A DNA stretch of 64,000 nt from Prorocentrum cordatum. Taxonomy: Eukaryota > Sar > Dinophyceae > Prorocentrales > Prorocentraceae. Under the pieces are notes generated by a model that made no database searches, had not been told where the DNA came from, and saw only the letters and a list, made by a program, of their open reading frames with translations. The position numbers were made by a program, and so were the translations under genes. Shown here in pieces: positions 33,376-45,254 of this stretch; within the stretch, counting starts at the first letter, position 1; every line of letters begins with the position of its first letter. The stretch spans positions 942,236-1,006,235 of the forward strand of contig CAUYUJ010003669.1 of NCBI GenBank assembly GCA_963575745.1, written 5' to 3'.

Positions 33376-33845
33376 GGGAGTGACGCCAACGCGGTACGGT
33401 GCATACAAGTCGCCCTCGAAATACGACCGGGGGGCTCAACCAAAGCGCTGTCGTGCCGCTTCCCCACCAATAGCGCGTCGGCGAGCAACCCGTCGCGGAC
33501 TCGGCCGAAACCCGCAGGTCGCCTGCCCGAAGGCCTTGCACAGGGCCAAAAAAACTAGTCCTCATCCCTCTTCGCGCCCTTTCCTGTTCGCTGGCGCCGT
33601 CGCCCGTGCTCGGCTCTTTCGGGACTGCCATGCGCAACTGTCATTATTACATCGGCGCTCCGAAATTTTATTCCGATTTGAGAAGCACGGCGCCGCGCGA
33701 ATGCAGCGCAAACGCTATGCTGGAAGGGCGTGGCAATTCATGCCCCCTGGACAGGCGAAAGCAGCCGCGCCCCCGTGCGAACCCCGATCCCGCGCGGGGC
33801 GCGCCCCCGTTGACAATGGCTCCCCCGGGAAACCGTTCCTTGTGC

Positions 33846-34190
33846 AGGAAGTCCTGAACGGTCTGCCCATCGGCTGCTCCTTCGGACGAGGCCGGAACCA
33901 CCGAGAAACACTTGTTGATAGGAAGTTCTAAGCGGTTTGCCCATGCTCGGTTTCTTCGGAGTGGGCCTGAAGACCTCGAGAATTTGTTTCCAAGGAGTCT
34001 TAGGCGGTTTGCACGTTCTCGGGCCGTTCGAATCGGACCCGATTTTTTTTCCAGCACGCGTCCCATGGCGTTTCGCCGCTTTCAGGTCGGCCGGTAAACT
34101 TGTCGGGTCGTCGGGGTCGTCGTATGACCGAACCCGAAAGCTGCGTTCGAGGAGGTCCTATGCTGTTTGCCCATTTTCGGGTCAGCGCAC
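33846..34190. repeat. Degenerate tandem repeat of about 72 bp
   Basis: Related starts (GGAAGTCCT, GGAAGTTCT, GGAGTCTTA, GGAGGTCCT), each followed closely by CGGT(T/C)TGCCC or a near copy, occur at about 33847, 33921, 33991 and 34150. Spacings of about 74, 70 and 159 suggest a lost junction in the last interval. Confidence 0.55.
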
Positions 34191-34619
34191 CGTTTGGGAT
34201 TTTATAGTTTCAAGTGGCGAGGGGACCCCGATCCCGCGACCCCAGGCGGGGGTTAGGCTCTGCCCTTGCATTATACTGGGCCCCTCCGGCCAAACGGGGT
34301 GCTGGGCTGCCCATCGGCGCGCCGGCTCTGCCCTCTCGACATCGCCCTCGTCCGCCCTCGGGCCCCGCGGGTCTTATCCTGCGCGCGCCACCCAAGATGG
34401 CCGCGGCGAGCGCGGTGGCGAATTTGGGGAAACTTTCGGATCGGCGCAGTATAGTTCGCTCATAGGAAGCCCAGCGGCGTGGGGTCGTACGCGCGTCCAG
34501 ACGAGACCTCGCGGTTCCCTGCGGGGGCTGCTAACTGCGCAACCGTCCCCACTTTCGTCGGCTTCTGATTAAAAAACTGAAGCGGGATTGAACGCAAACC
34601 CAGACGAGACCTCGCGGCT

Positions 34620-35225
34620 CCCAGTGTCCCGCCTCCCTCTCGCTCCTCTCCTCTCCGTCCTCCCTGTTCCCTCCTCCCTCCTCCCTCCTGCCTCCTCCAT
34701 GTTTCCTCCTGCCTCGTCCCTTTTCCCCCCTCCTCCTCCTCCTCCTTCTCCCTACTCCCTCCTTCCCCTCCTCCTCATTCTCTTCATCCTCCCCCTCCTC
34801 CTCCTCTTCCTACTCCTCCTGCTCCTTGTCCTCCCTTCTCCCTCCCATCTGTTCCATGTTCCCTGCTCCCTCCTTCCCCTCCTTCTGCCCCACCTTCTCC
34901 TCCTCCTCCCTCTCCGCCTCCTCCCGCTCCTCCTCCTCCTCCTCCTCCTCCTCCTCCTCCTCCTCCTCCTCCTCCTCCTCCTGCTCCTGCTCCTCCTGCT
35001 CCTCCTCCTCCTCCTCCTCCTCCTCTCCTCCTCCTCCTCCTCCTCCCCTCCGCCTCCTCCCCCTGTGCCCTCCTCCCTTCTCCTCCTCATCATCATCATC
35101 CTCCTGCTTCTCCTCATGCTCCGCCTCCTCCTCCCTCCTCCTCCTCCTCCTCCTCCTCCTCCTCCTCCTCCTCCTCCTCCTCCTCCTCCTCGCTCCTCCC
35201 TCGCCCCTCCTCCCTCCTCTTCCTT
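34620..35225. repeat. Long CTC-rich pyrimidine tract
   Basis: About 600 bp of C/T-only or nearly C/T-only sequence on the plus strand. It has pure (CTC)n cores at about 34930-34980 and 35130-35200 and CTCCCT variants at 34620-34700. Such mirror-symmetric polypurine-polypyrimidine DNA can form triplex structures. All ORFs across it are artefacts. Confidence 0.93.
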
Positions 35226-36110
35226 CCTCCTCGCTCGTCACCTCCCTCCTTCTCGTACTGCAGTTCCGAAGGGACTTGCGCTGCGGGATCACTGCGTCCA
35301 ACGAGCGGGCTGTCGCCAAGCTGTCTGCAGAGGCCATCTTGCGACAGTCCAATAAGTTCTCCAAAACACAGCGAGAGACCGAAAGAGCGGGCCCTGGACT
35401 CCAGGGGGCTGGGGACGGGGGCGGTCTTCCCATACAACGTGCGCCTTTTTTGTTCCGATGAGCCATGACGAAGGTGCGAAAGCCAAGAGCGCAAACACAA
35501 CACATACACTCCTACAGCGTAATCGATGTCGAGGAGAACGGTTGGATGACAACTTCCACCAGCAATGGAACGATACTGCGCAGATCGTGCGACCTGCAAC
35601 GTAAAGAGGTCAGCATGACTCTTTTTGTCGACGCCGCACGCACTCTGAAGAGTGCCCAAGCTGGTTTGCCAAATCCTCAAGGGCAATCGGCCCAACAAGC
35701 GTTGTGCACTTCGCAAGTGCGAACGCATCCCGAGGAAAACTACACGTGTATGTGAAGCAAGCGAACTCATTCTATTCACTCTGCCACCGTTCCGTAGGCA
35801 TGATTGGGCGTGTCATAGCGTACCTGTGCTGCCTGGTGAGGTTATTGTAGGATGTCTAGGAACCGACACATCCCTCGACGTAGTCATGCTCAACATCAGT
35901 CGCCCCCTGTGATGTTACTCGCCGTCGCCCTTCTCGGTCTCTAGGCGACTCCCAGAGAGCCTAAGACTTTCCAAAAACGGTAGCAATACGCCCTGAGGCC
36001 GTCCAACGACGGCCAATCGAGGTCCCAAAGCTACAAGATCTCCCCGAGAGGCCCCGCGCAGCATCCAAGCTACGCCCCAACGAGGCCTCCCGCGAAGCCC
36101 TCAGAGTCGA
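35225..36110. other. Unassigned sequence upstream of the second 77-bp locus
   Basis: 35225-35930 has no supported gene. 35960-36110 has degenerate CCCCGAGAGG/CCAACGACGGCC repeats of the same type as 8141-8400. Confidence 0.4.
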
Positions 36111-36124
36111 CACAGGTTGAACAT

Positions 36125-36770
36125 TATCCTGGCGAATGACCCAACCATACGCAGTTGTGAGTACTGCAATTGAGAACATATCTTCTTCGGTGGAGCTCCC
36201 GATGGGGCCACGAAGCGCTGCACTGGGTGGGGGGGAACGCATGCGGGCGGTAGCACTGGGGCCGTCGGTGGAGCTCCCTTGGGGCCACGAAGCGCTGTAC
36301 TGGGTGGGGGGGACGCATGCGGGCGGTAGCACTGGGACCTTCGGTGGAGCTCCCTATGAGGCCACGAAGCGCTGTACTGGGTGGGGGGAATGCATGCATG
36401 CGGGCGGTAGCACTGGGGCCGTCGGTGGAGCTCCCTATGAGGCCACGAAGCGCTGCACTAGGTTGGGGGGACGCATGCGGGCGGGCTGTAGAACTGGGAC
36501 CTTCGGTGGAGCTCCCTATGGGGCCACGAAGCGCTGTACTGGGTGGGGGGGGGCGCATACGGGCGGTAGCACATGGACCTTCGGTGGAGCTCCCGATGGG
36601 GCCACGAAGCGCTGTACTGAGTGGGTGGACGCTTGCGAGCGGTAGCACTGGGGCTTTCGATGGAGCTCCCTATGGGGCCACGAAACGCTGTACTGGGTGG
36701 GGGGGACGCATGCGGGCGGTACATCTGGGACCTTTGGTGGAGACCCCTAGGGGGCCTCGAAGCGTGTGAG
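36125..36770. repeat. Second locus of the 77-bp repeat family, inverted
   Basis: The plus strand carries the reverse complement of the 1-1396 unit: GGTGGAGCTCCCTATGGGGC, CACGAAGCGCTG, GGGTGGGGGGACGCATGCGG, repeated about seven times (36190-36770). The unique flank TATCCTGGCGAATGACCCAA (36125-36144) continues as CCATACGCA. It matches the flank at 1446-1415 in the same relative position, so the two loci share more than the tandem unit. Confidence 0.9.
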
Positions 36771-36899
36771 GTGTGTGCTGGAACGGGTGATGACGATTAT
36801 GATGGGAAGAGGGAGGAGGGGCAGGAGGAATGAAAGAAGGAGAGGAACGCGGGGCACTGTCCCTTCAAAACGAGGACCCAACACCACAATATTGTTAAG

Positions 36900-37470
36900 C
36901 TTTAAAAAACACACATGGTTTGCTTCCGAGACGTTTCGGCGTCAGATCGCCTCGGATCGTCTCGGAAGTTTTCAGAGAGCACCCAGACACACCGAGACTG
37001 CCCAAGACGACCTCAAGAGTACCAAATACAGCCCAAATATAATACTTTGCGGATTCTGGGCGCCCTAAAACAACTAAAACCCGCACCAAAACGTCTCAAC
37101 ACTCTGCGTGACTACCCAACTGCCGCCCAACGGGACCCAACACTTTCAACAACCTCTTAATTTGCCCCAATAGTTATGCCCTGATAAGTCCCAGGGGCCC
37201 TCATTGGTAAAGCACGTTGGAAGCACATGAGATCCTTCTCCTTTGGTTTGGAAGCTTTCCGGAACCCGATCGTCTCGGAAGGCTTCAAGAAGCGCCCAGT
37301 TGCACCCGAGACGGCCCAAGACGGCCCCAATATTGGGGAGAACACGTTTGAAGCATCTTGCGTATGACAGCCCCGAGACACCCGACGGACACACAATAGG
37401 CACCCGAGAGGGTCCAAGAGGCCCTCAAGAGGCCCCAGGGAGTCCCCAAGAAGCCGCCAATACGCCCTCG
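36900..37470. repeat. CCAAGACGGCC-type degenerate repeats, two blocks
   Basis: Blocks at about 36930-37180 and 37240-37460 share the order TCGTCTCGGAAG, then AG(C/A)GCCCAG, then CCGAGAC, GCCCAAGAC and CCAATA/CCAAATA. The second looks like a diverged copy of the first about 320 bp away. No ORF here is supported. Confidence 0.5.
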
Positions 37471-38280
37471 AAAAGGAAAACGAGGACGAACGAGGAAAGA
37501 AGAAGAAGAAGAAGAGGCTGCGGACAAGGAGTGGGCATTCTAGACCCGCGCCAGTCCAAGCAAGGCACTGAAGCGGGGCCGGTCTCAATTTCGACATCCT
37601 TTTATTCGGCGCTGCTGCGCTGGCACGGTGGCAGGAGTTGCCGCAGGCAGCTGGATATCAAAGGCAGAAGGTTCTATTCAAAGTGGCGCCGCACACAGCG
37701 GCACTGCGAACAACAACCTCCTCATGAAAACAACTTACATTCGCGCGAAGCCACCGAATGGGTGCTATGCCAAGAACAATACTAGGATTTGAAACCACAC
37801 ACAGAAGGAACTCATTCTGCGTTCCCATCTACCAGAACCTTATGAAACTAGGGGCTAGTCTGGCGAAGGAGCCGACACTGTTCAGACGCGTGTCGCGCAG
37901 GGCGTGGCCATGCTTGACTAGATTGCTCGCCGCTGGACAATGTTGATGGGATTGCGGGGCATGTGCGCAAAAGCATGCTGAACACCACGAACCGCGTGAG
38001 AGTGTGACGAAATGAACGCGGGCACGCATCGGCCGGTCCCACTGAGACCGTCTGTGGGGTCTCCCCTTGCGCCAAGAAAGATGTGTGGTGTGCCGAAATG
38101 GTTGTGGGCGCGCATGCAAGCTTTGCCATTGAGGCCTGATGTGAAGCTCTCTAAGGCCACGACGCGTTTGAGGGGTGTGCGGAAATGATCGTGGGCCCGA
38201 CCTTAGTACGGTCATGCTGGCTTGCAGTGACGTTCGATGTCTGGCATCCGTGTAGGAGGCGTGCATCACCGCAAAATGAC
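37470..38280. other. Unassigned sequence with remote 77-bp-like motifs
   Basis: 37985-38160 has widely spaced CCACGA(A/C)(C/G)CG, GACCGTCTGTGGGGTCTCCC and GCGCATGCAAG words that resemble very decayed 77-bp units, but no period can be shown. No gene supported. Confidence 0.3.
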
Positions 38281-38830
38281 AAGAACAACTGCACCTCGCA
38301 CTGCAGATAAGAGAGATGAGGCGCCCAGGCGGCGGCTTTGCTGGGGCCGCGGGCTCCAGCGCCAGTGTAAAGGAGCCCGCCTCAAGCGTAGCCTTTTTCG
38401 AAACAGTAGTCTGCCACACCCGCTGATGTCCCCAAAAGAGTGTGTGGCGAGTCGACGGCGTGGCACTAGGATCAAACGTCAGTGCAAAGAAGCCCGCCAC
38501 GGCATAGTCGCAAGAGTGAATCTTTTGTGCGGGTCTCGGGTTGGATCGTGGAATGGGTCCCACGGGAACCGCGGAGCGGGTCGACGGAAGTCCCACGGGG
38601 ACCGCAGAGTGGGTCGACGGTTGATCGCGGGCGGGTCGCGGGGTGGGCTGCGGAGTGGGCGGCGGACCGCGTCGCGGGCGGGTCGCGCGAATGCGGCTCT
38701 TGAATGCAAGTCGCGGGGCGGGACGCGGAGGTGTCAAGGCTGGGGATCGAGGTGTGAGTCGCGGGGTGGGTCACGGGTGTGGGCCGCGGAGCAGGTCGCG
38801 GGTGCGTCGCGATGTGGGCCACAACGACAG
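38280..38830. repeat. Composite GGGTCGCGG repeat family, copy 1
   Basis: The left part has CTGCAGATAAGAG, then G(T/C)AAAG(G/A)AGCCCGCC twice. The right part (about 38525-38815) is a degenerate array of GGGTCGCGGG(C/T)G units. The order matches the minus-oriented copy at 46355-46730. Confidence 0.6.
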
Positions 38831-39092
38831 TAAGGGAACGAGCAAAACGATAAGCCACAACGCGAACCGCACTGCATCCACACAACCAGGGAAAGTGCGA
38901 CTCGTTCGGCCCCCTCGCCCTGGCACCCTACAGAACCCGCGTGCGTATTCATGCGCGTTCTCACGTTTGCGCTCATTTGCAAGAATAGGCGCGGGTCTGC
39001 CTCACTCAATCAGACACTGCTCAATGCTACTCATAAGCTCTCAGGACGCTGGTCGGAGCGATCGCCTCAGCCTGCCCTGTGTCGTCCAGTCT

Positions 39093-39285
39093 CTCTCTCT
39101 CTGCCTCTCTCGCTCTCTCGCTCTCTCTCTCTCTCTTATCTGTCGGCTGTCTGTCAGTCTGTCTGTTTGTTTGTCTGTCTGTCTGTCTGTCTGCCTGCCT
39201 GCCTGCCTGCCTGTCTGCCTGTCTGTCTGTCTGTCTGTCTGTCCGTAGTCTCTCTCTCTCTCTCTCTGGCCTCTCTCCCTCTCAC
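39093..39285. repeat. CT, CTGT and CTGC microsatellites
   Basis: (CT)n at 39093-39136, (CTGT)n/(TGCC)n at about 39145-39243 and (CT)n at 39249-39268. ORFs across it, such as 38951-39298, are repeat translation. Confidence 0.93.
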
Positions 39286-39569
39286 ACACTTGCCCTAACG
39301 TCCTCCGCCCTCAAGTGCCACCTACATGCCGTGCAATGCGTCTAAGGCTAGCCAACCCGACTCACCAGCAGACGTCGAAGCCCAACACCATCCTTAAGCG
39401 AGGCTGCCAACAACGTAGCCGCGGAGGCAAGGCGAGGTTACGAAGAACATGATGCCTCCTCCTCATCATCCTCGTCGTCCTCCTCCCGCCTCGTCCGACG
39501 GTGAGCCGGGGGGCGGGACGAGGCAAGACAGGGGAGAGGAAGGACAGCCTGGAAGAGCAGTAGAGGAGA

Positions 39570-39690
39570 AGGAGGGGGAAGAGGAGGAGGATGAGGATGA
39601 GGATGAGGATGAGGATGATGATGATGATGATGATGAGGAGGAGGAGGAGGAGGAGGAGGAGGAGAAGGAGGAGGAGGAGAAGGTGGAGGA
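39570..39690. repeat. GAG/GAT microsatellite
   Basis: GAGGAT and GATGAT units grade into (GAG)n. 39700-40330 beyond it is GC-rich, with a C/T-rich tract at about 40020-40165; no gene supported. Confidence 0.92.
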
Positions 39691-40760
39691 GGAGAGGTGG
39701 AGGAGGACCGGCAGGAAGAGGCGAGGAAATCGGCGGGAAATGGAGGCCAACCTTTCCTCTCAGTGCGCCCGAGCCAGCGACGGCTCGGGCTTGAAGAGCC
39801 CGCCCGAATCCCCGTGCGCGGGCGAGAGTCTGCCCCAGCTCGGCCCCAACCCACCATAAGACATCCGATCCCGCCCCCCCCGCAACCACCCCCGCCCGCA
39901 TTCGCTCGCATCCGAGAAAGAGGAAGGGAGAGTTGAAGCAAGTGCGGAATCCTCCTGGGGGCCCATTTTCGCCCGCGCTTCGACTCTGCCGCGCCTCTGG
40001 GGCCAAACCCACACGCTCCCTCTTCCTCCTCTTCCTTATCCCACGTGCGCCCCCCTGAACTTGAACTTCCTCCCTCCTCCTCCACTTCCCCCTCTCCCCC
40101 CCCCATCCCCACTCCTTCCACCTCCCTCCTCCCTCCCGACCTCCTCCTCCTCCCTGCTCCTCAGCTGGCCGAAGCGCCGCGGCGCGAGCGGCCGCTCCGC
40201 TCCGGGGAGGCCCCGCGGCGGGCGGCCTCTCACGTCCGAGCAGCTGCAGCTCTGGCGTGCGGACCACATGCCAGACCACCCCCGCCTGAGCCAAAGACCC
40301 CAACCTAACCCACGGAATCGATTTCCCTCAACATCGATTCCCCGTTGAATCGACGAAGCATGCATGCAATGCTCCGTAGATCTACTGACGATTCTACGTA
40401 TCTTCCTCGTGGGTTCAACGAAAAAAAGAATTCGGGGGAGAGCAATGCTGTGGTCGATCCCCTGGTCGAGGGTTCGGGGGGTGTACGGGCACCGTACATA
40501 TGTTGTATCAATGTTCCCCGACGCCCCTCCCCACCAGGAATGGAGGGCAAATCGAGGCCCTCGGGTTGGGTTGGGGTGGCTCGGTGCGTGGTGACGTGCA
40601 GCCGCACTCCGGGGCCGAGCGGTGCCGCAGGGCGCCCCTGGTTGGGAGGCAGCTCTCGGGAGGTCTTCTCAAGACCGGGTGAGGCTGAGGGCTCCTGGCC
40701 CAAGTGGAGCCAGAGATCGAGCCATCCATCCAGCCAGACGGAGCGGAAGTAGGTGGGACT

Positions 40761-41005
40761 CGAGCGGAGGAGGCTGGTGCTCGACCGCGGAGATACCAGC
40801 GCCGATGCTGAAGTGAACCTCCAAGGAATAGTCTCCTTCCTAACCCTAGAGGGGCAAACGCAGCCACGATGATGATGACTCGAGCGGACTCGAGCGGATG
40901 AGGCTGGTGCTCGACCGCGGAGATACCAGCGCCGATGCTGAAGTGAACCTCCAAGGAACAGTCTCCTTCCTGACACTGGAGGGGCAAAAGGCAGCCACGA
41001 GCGGC
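40761..41005. repeat. Tandem duplication, 130-bp period, two copies
   Basis: CGAGCGGA(G/T)GAGGCTGGTG starts at 40761 and 40891, and the two copies stay nearly identical through CCGATGCTGAAGTGAACCTC and GTCTCCTTCCT to about 40870 and 41003. The few differences show recent duplication. Confidence 0.92.
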
Positions 41006-41083
41006 GGGACACCGACGGGGGGGCCGTGGCGGGCGGCCTCAGGCTCCAGCGCTTCGAGAACACCCGCGCGCCGAAGACGAGGC

Positions 41084-41128
41084 TGGAGGAGGAGGAGGAG
41101 GAGGAGGAGGAGGAGGAGGAGGAAGAGG
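41084..41128. repeat. GAG microsatellite
   Basis: Pure (GAG)n of about 40 bp. Confidence 0.9.
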
Positions 41129-41470
41129 ACCAGTGCAAACCCAAGAGTCATCCACGATGCTGGAATGAGCAATCCCTCCAAGCTCCATCTTCGTCGGCCC
41201 CTACTTCTGTTCATTCCCACTGAGGGAGCTGCCTCGTTGGAAGACAACCGTTCGAAGACCTTGACGCATGCCAAAACATTGTTCTTTGGATTTCCACGCC
41301 ACGGATCAACCTGACTGTTGCGTCCTGACGATCTGGAATCGTGCCAGAACGCTATTCTGGTACTTCAACGCCACGAATCACCATAACTGCTGCATCCGCA
41401 TAATCCTGGATCCGTCCAACAAATCTGGTACGCTGATCGTGGGAATCCTTGAGAATCGTGCAATTGATTA

Positions 41471-41950
41471 AATGTGCGCGGCGCTAAAACGAGAACCACA
41501 TTTTGAAAAGGAGCCGCCCTCAATACGTGAAATTATTGCAAGTCTTAAAACAAATGTGCGCGGCGCTGAGGCGAGAGCCACATTTTGAAAACCACCCGCC
41601 CGCAACCAGTGAAACTCAAACGAATGTGCGCGGCACTAAGGTGAGAGCCACATGTTGAAAACGAAACGCCCTCAATCCGTGAAACGCTTGCAAATTTGAT
41701 AAACGCATGTGCGCGACGCTAAGGCGAGAATTACATGTTAAATACCACCAGCCGTCAATCCGTGAAACTCTTGCACACTTAAAAAAAGAATGTGCGCGGC
41801 GTTAAGGCGAAGCCACAATATGAAAACCACCCGCCCTCAATCCGCGACACTCTCATCATTATTTTAATGAATGAGCGCAGCGCTACGGCGAGAGCCACAT
41901 TTTGAAAAGCACCCACCCTCCATCTGTGGAGCTGTTGCCATTTTGAAACT
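41471..41950. repeat. 82-bp tandem repeat, six units
   Basis: Units start with AATGTGCGCGGCGCTAAGGC (consensus) at 41471, 41552, 41623, 41705, 41789 and 41870. Each contains GAGAGCCACATTTTGAAAA, CCGCCCTCAATCCGTGAAAC and an A/T-rich spacer. Members of the same family lie inverted at 43160-43250 and 43700-43860. Confidence 0.92.
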
Positions 41951-42049
41951 CCCGAATCATAATGGTAAGAAGGTCTCAGGCGAAACGCCCGGCCCGCCCT
42001 AAAAACTGGCCTCGGGGTGCGACATGGAGAAACTACTAAAAAGGAAAAG

Positions 42050-42120
42050 GAATGGAGGAGGAGGAGGAGGAGGAGGAGGAGGAGGAGGAGGAGGAGGGAG
42101 GAGGGAGGAGGGAGGAGAGG
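42050..42120. repeat. GAG/GGAGGGA microsatellite
   Basis: (GAG)n passing into GGAGGGA units. 42120-43000 has GC-rich overlapping ORFs without recognisable domains. Confidence 0.88.
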
Positions 42121-43001
42121 GGCGAGATGCTGCAGTCGCCCATGACGGAGTCGCACACAGGCGCACGACTAGGCGCTGACAATGAAGCTGTCCTGGAAGC
42201 CAGGGAGCGGCACGGCCGAGCTCGACGTCACCGCACTGCAGGTCGCGGCGCCAAACTCGCACTCTGCCAACCAGTCGCGACACGGCACGGCGCGGCGCGG
42301 CATAATAGCGCGGATGTGTCGTTTGGATCCTGCGTACCAGATACGTGAAGATATAGGCTTCTCTTCCTGCCAGAGACGAGACCCTTCCAAAGCAAACCTG
42401 GCCGATGCGACGAGGACAGAGCAACGGTGCTGGCCCCCCGTCCACCTCTGACCCTCACTCCATCCGTCCGTCCTCCCACCCCTTCCAAGGCAGCGGCGCC
42501 CCGGTCGCCTGGTTTTTGGGTCTGGCGGCAGTTCGGAACGCTTCGGGACGTTTCGGATCCGGCGGCTGTTATGGACGACTGGGGACGATCTGGGCACACC
42601 AAGAACGCCCTCGGTGAAGCGCAGCTGCTGGAACTCACCCCGACGTTGGAAAAGGCCGAGCACTGGCGAAAATCTGGCAGTCGATAGACTCCAAGGCCGC
42701 GCTTCGCCTCCTCCTTCCGCCCGTCCCTGATGGAAACCCCGGTTTTCGAGTCAAAACTCTGGGCTCCGGCGGCCGCTCGGGACGATTGCCGCCCCCCCTG
42801 GAAAGCCATCGGCACGGCGCCGCCGCTGGAACGCACCCAGACTGTAGAAACTTTCCAGTGACATACAAAATCGTTCGAACACCTCGAGCTCCGAACCTCG
42901 AGCCTGTCCCCCCTACGTTGCCCCTGACTCCTCCCCTCCTCCCGCAGCAGCGGTGCCGAGGTCCCTCGATTGTGCACCCGATGAACTCTCGTCCTGTTCG
43001 T

Positions 43002-43064
43002 CCTCCTCCTTCTCCTCCTGCTCCTTCTCCTCCTCCTCCTCCTCCTCCTCCTCCTCCTCCATTC
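43002..43064. repeat. CTC microsatellite
   Basis: Nearly pure (CTC)n, close to the inverted 82-bp family members. Confidence 0.9.
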
Positions 43065-43159
43065 CTGATGAAAAACTCCTCCCTGCCGCGCCCTGAGGCT
43101 GGTCGAAAGGGCTGGCTGGGCGTTGTGCCTGACACGTCCTCACCCTTTCTGATCCTGAA

Positions 43160-43860
43160 ACATGTTCAAGAGTTTCACGGATGGAGGGCGGTCCGCTTTC
43201 ACGATGTGTCTCTCGCACTGGCGCCGCGCACTCTCGTTTTCAGACTTTGCATGGGTTTCACGTTTTCTTATGACCAGCGTCTCAAACATGCTGTTTTTAG
43301 CACGGTGTCGGACTGTCAGGGAGCAGCAGTGCCATGGTGTTCCGGCACGATGCAGAATCGTCAGCACGCAACAGTAATGGCAATTCGCGGCGTTGAAGTC
43401 CCAGGAGTGGCGTTCTGGCGCAATCCTGGATTTTCAAACGCTTATCGTCCAACGGGACTTTTCCTTAGTAATTATGAGCCCGTGGAAGAAAAAACAAGGA
43501 ACAGAGAGCTTGGAGGGAGGGTGTATTGCAATATCATTGGTGACGTCTTGGGTTTACATTGGTCCTCCTCCTCCTCCGTCCTCCTCCTCCTCCATTCCTC
43601 TTCCATACATATAACTCCTCCCCGTCGCCCCCAGAAGCCTGTCGGAAAGGCGTGCCGGCCGCTTCGCAAGGGACCCCCTCACCATTTACGACCTTGGAGC
43701 TTAGAAACCAGCAGCAGCTTTAGAGACGCAGGGCGGGTCGCTTCTGAAATGTGTCTCTCGCCTTAGCGCAGCGCGCTGTCGTGATAAAGTGCGTAAGAAT
43801 TTAACAGACTGAGGGCGGGTAATTTTGAAAATATGTGAACCGCTTTAGCGCCACCGGTTT
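43160..43860. repeat. Inverted members of the 82-bp family
   Basis: 43163-43250 (AGAGTTTCACGGATGGAGGG, then GTGTCTCTCGC, GCCGCGCA) and 43700-43860 (GGGCGGGT, AAATGTGTCTCTCGCCTTAG, GCGCAGCGC) are reverse complements of 82-bp units. 43265-43690 between them holds no supported gene. Confidence 0.7.
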
Positions 43861-43861
43861 T

Positions 43862-44560
43862 TCATCATGAGGACGTTCCTGCGACAACCCTTTCGTGGAT
43901 GCACATGCGGACGGCTAGTGTCCCATGTGTGCCCATCGCTCTGCCACACCAACGCGTCATTGCACTCAGAATCATGATGTCCTTGCTACGACGACACACG
44001 CAAACCGTGCAATCGATGGGTCAGAGTCTGGGGCGCAGAAGTCGCCAGACCTCTTGCTCTGGGCAGAGGCCAAGGGGGTCGCGCGCTTGGTAGGGGAAAA
44101 CACCGCTTGTAGTTCAGGCGAGGTGCTGCTCGAACCACGAAACGCAATATTTTCTCGCTGCGGGTCTACTGGATTCCCGTCGAAGGGGCTTACACAATCC
44201 TTGGGATCGGTGCTGAAGAAAGACTCCATGGTGTATACTATCGGCAGCCGAGTGTGTCATGAGATCGGGCGTGCCTCACCAGCGCATCATAGCACCCACC
44301 AGCATGACGATGGTCCTGCGATGATGCACGAGCGAATACACATGCGGAAACCAGCCTGATATGACACCTGTGTGCCACACCAGCGCGGCATGACACTCAT
44401 CATTCTGATGTTAGGGGTGACAAGACTGGTCCTTGGACAAGACATGACTGGTTTCAGGACGTTCTTCATCAATACGATGTCTTGTTTCGACCACACAAGC
44501 AAAACATGACATGGAAACGTCTGGGGCGCATAAGTCGGCAACGTCCGTTGATACGTTTTC
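43862..44560. repeat. Duplicated block, about 450-480 bp apart
   Basis: GTG(T/C)GCC, CACACCA(A/G)CGCG, TGACACTCA or TTGCACTCA, TCTGGGGCGCA and AAGTCG occur in the same order at about 43922-44045 and 44370-44535. The copies are diverged, and no coding content was recognised. Confidence 0.5.
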
Positions 44561-44604
44561 CTGTGGGCAAACGCCAATCCGGTTTCGAACGCGTGTGCCC
44601 GGAA

Positions 44605-44880
44605 ACCCCCTCCTCCTTCTCCTCCTCCTCCTCCTCCTCTCCTCCTCCTCCTCCTCCTCCTCCTCTCCTCCCCCTACCCCTCCCCTTCCGCCTCCTCCTC
44701 CCCCCCCCCCCTCCGCCCCCTCCCCCCCTACCCCTCCCTTCCGCCTCCTCCTCCTCCTCCTCCTCCTCTTCTTCCTCCTCCTCCTCCTCCCCTCCTCCTC
44801 CTCCTCCCCCACCTCCTCCTCCTCCCCCCCTCCTCGCCGTCCTCCCCCCCCCCCCCCCCTGCGCCTCCCTCCTCCCTCAG
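44605..44880. repeat. CTC-rich tract with C homopolymers
   Basis: (CTC)n blocks alternate with runs of 8-14 C. ORFs on both strands are artefacts. 44880-45250 is GC-rich without a supported gene. Confidence 0.92.
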
Positions 44881-45254
44881 CAGCGGCGCCCAGGTCCCTC
44901 ATCCGCGCCCTCGCCGACGAGCAGCACCTCGACCCCCGCGCCTTCGGGCCTCGGCCGTGCGCCGCCCGCTCTGGTCAGAGCGGACTGGCGGCAGGCCCCA
45001 GGCGGCGGGAGCGGCCCGAGCGGGCTGCGGATCTGGCCGGCAGCGGCCGCCGAGGAGAGGCAGCGAGCGGCGCCGTGTCGGTCTTCGGACGCTTGTCGTC
45101 GGTTCTCGGCGGGCTTCAAGCCGCGGGTGCTCAGGCGTTCTAGGGGTGCCTGGATCGTCCGGAATGGCCGCCAGAGAGCCGAGATACAACCCGAAACCCA
45201 AAAGGGGGGAGGGCCTCCCTAGAAATTCTGGGGCCACCTTGGCCCAGGGGCAGT

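Noticed and set aside
34020-34040. GTTCGAATC, resembling a tRNA gene B box
   Set aside because: No matching A box, acceptor stem or cloverleaf could be drawn around it.
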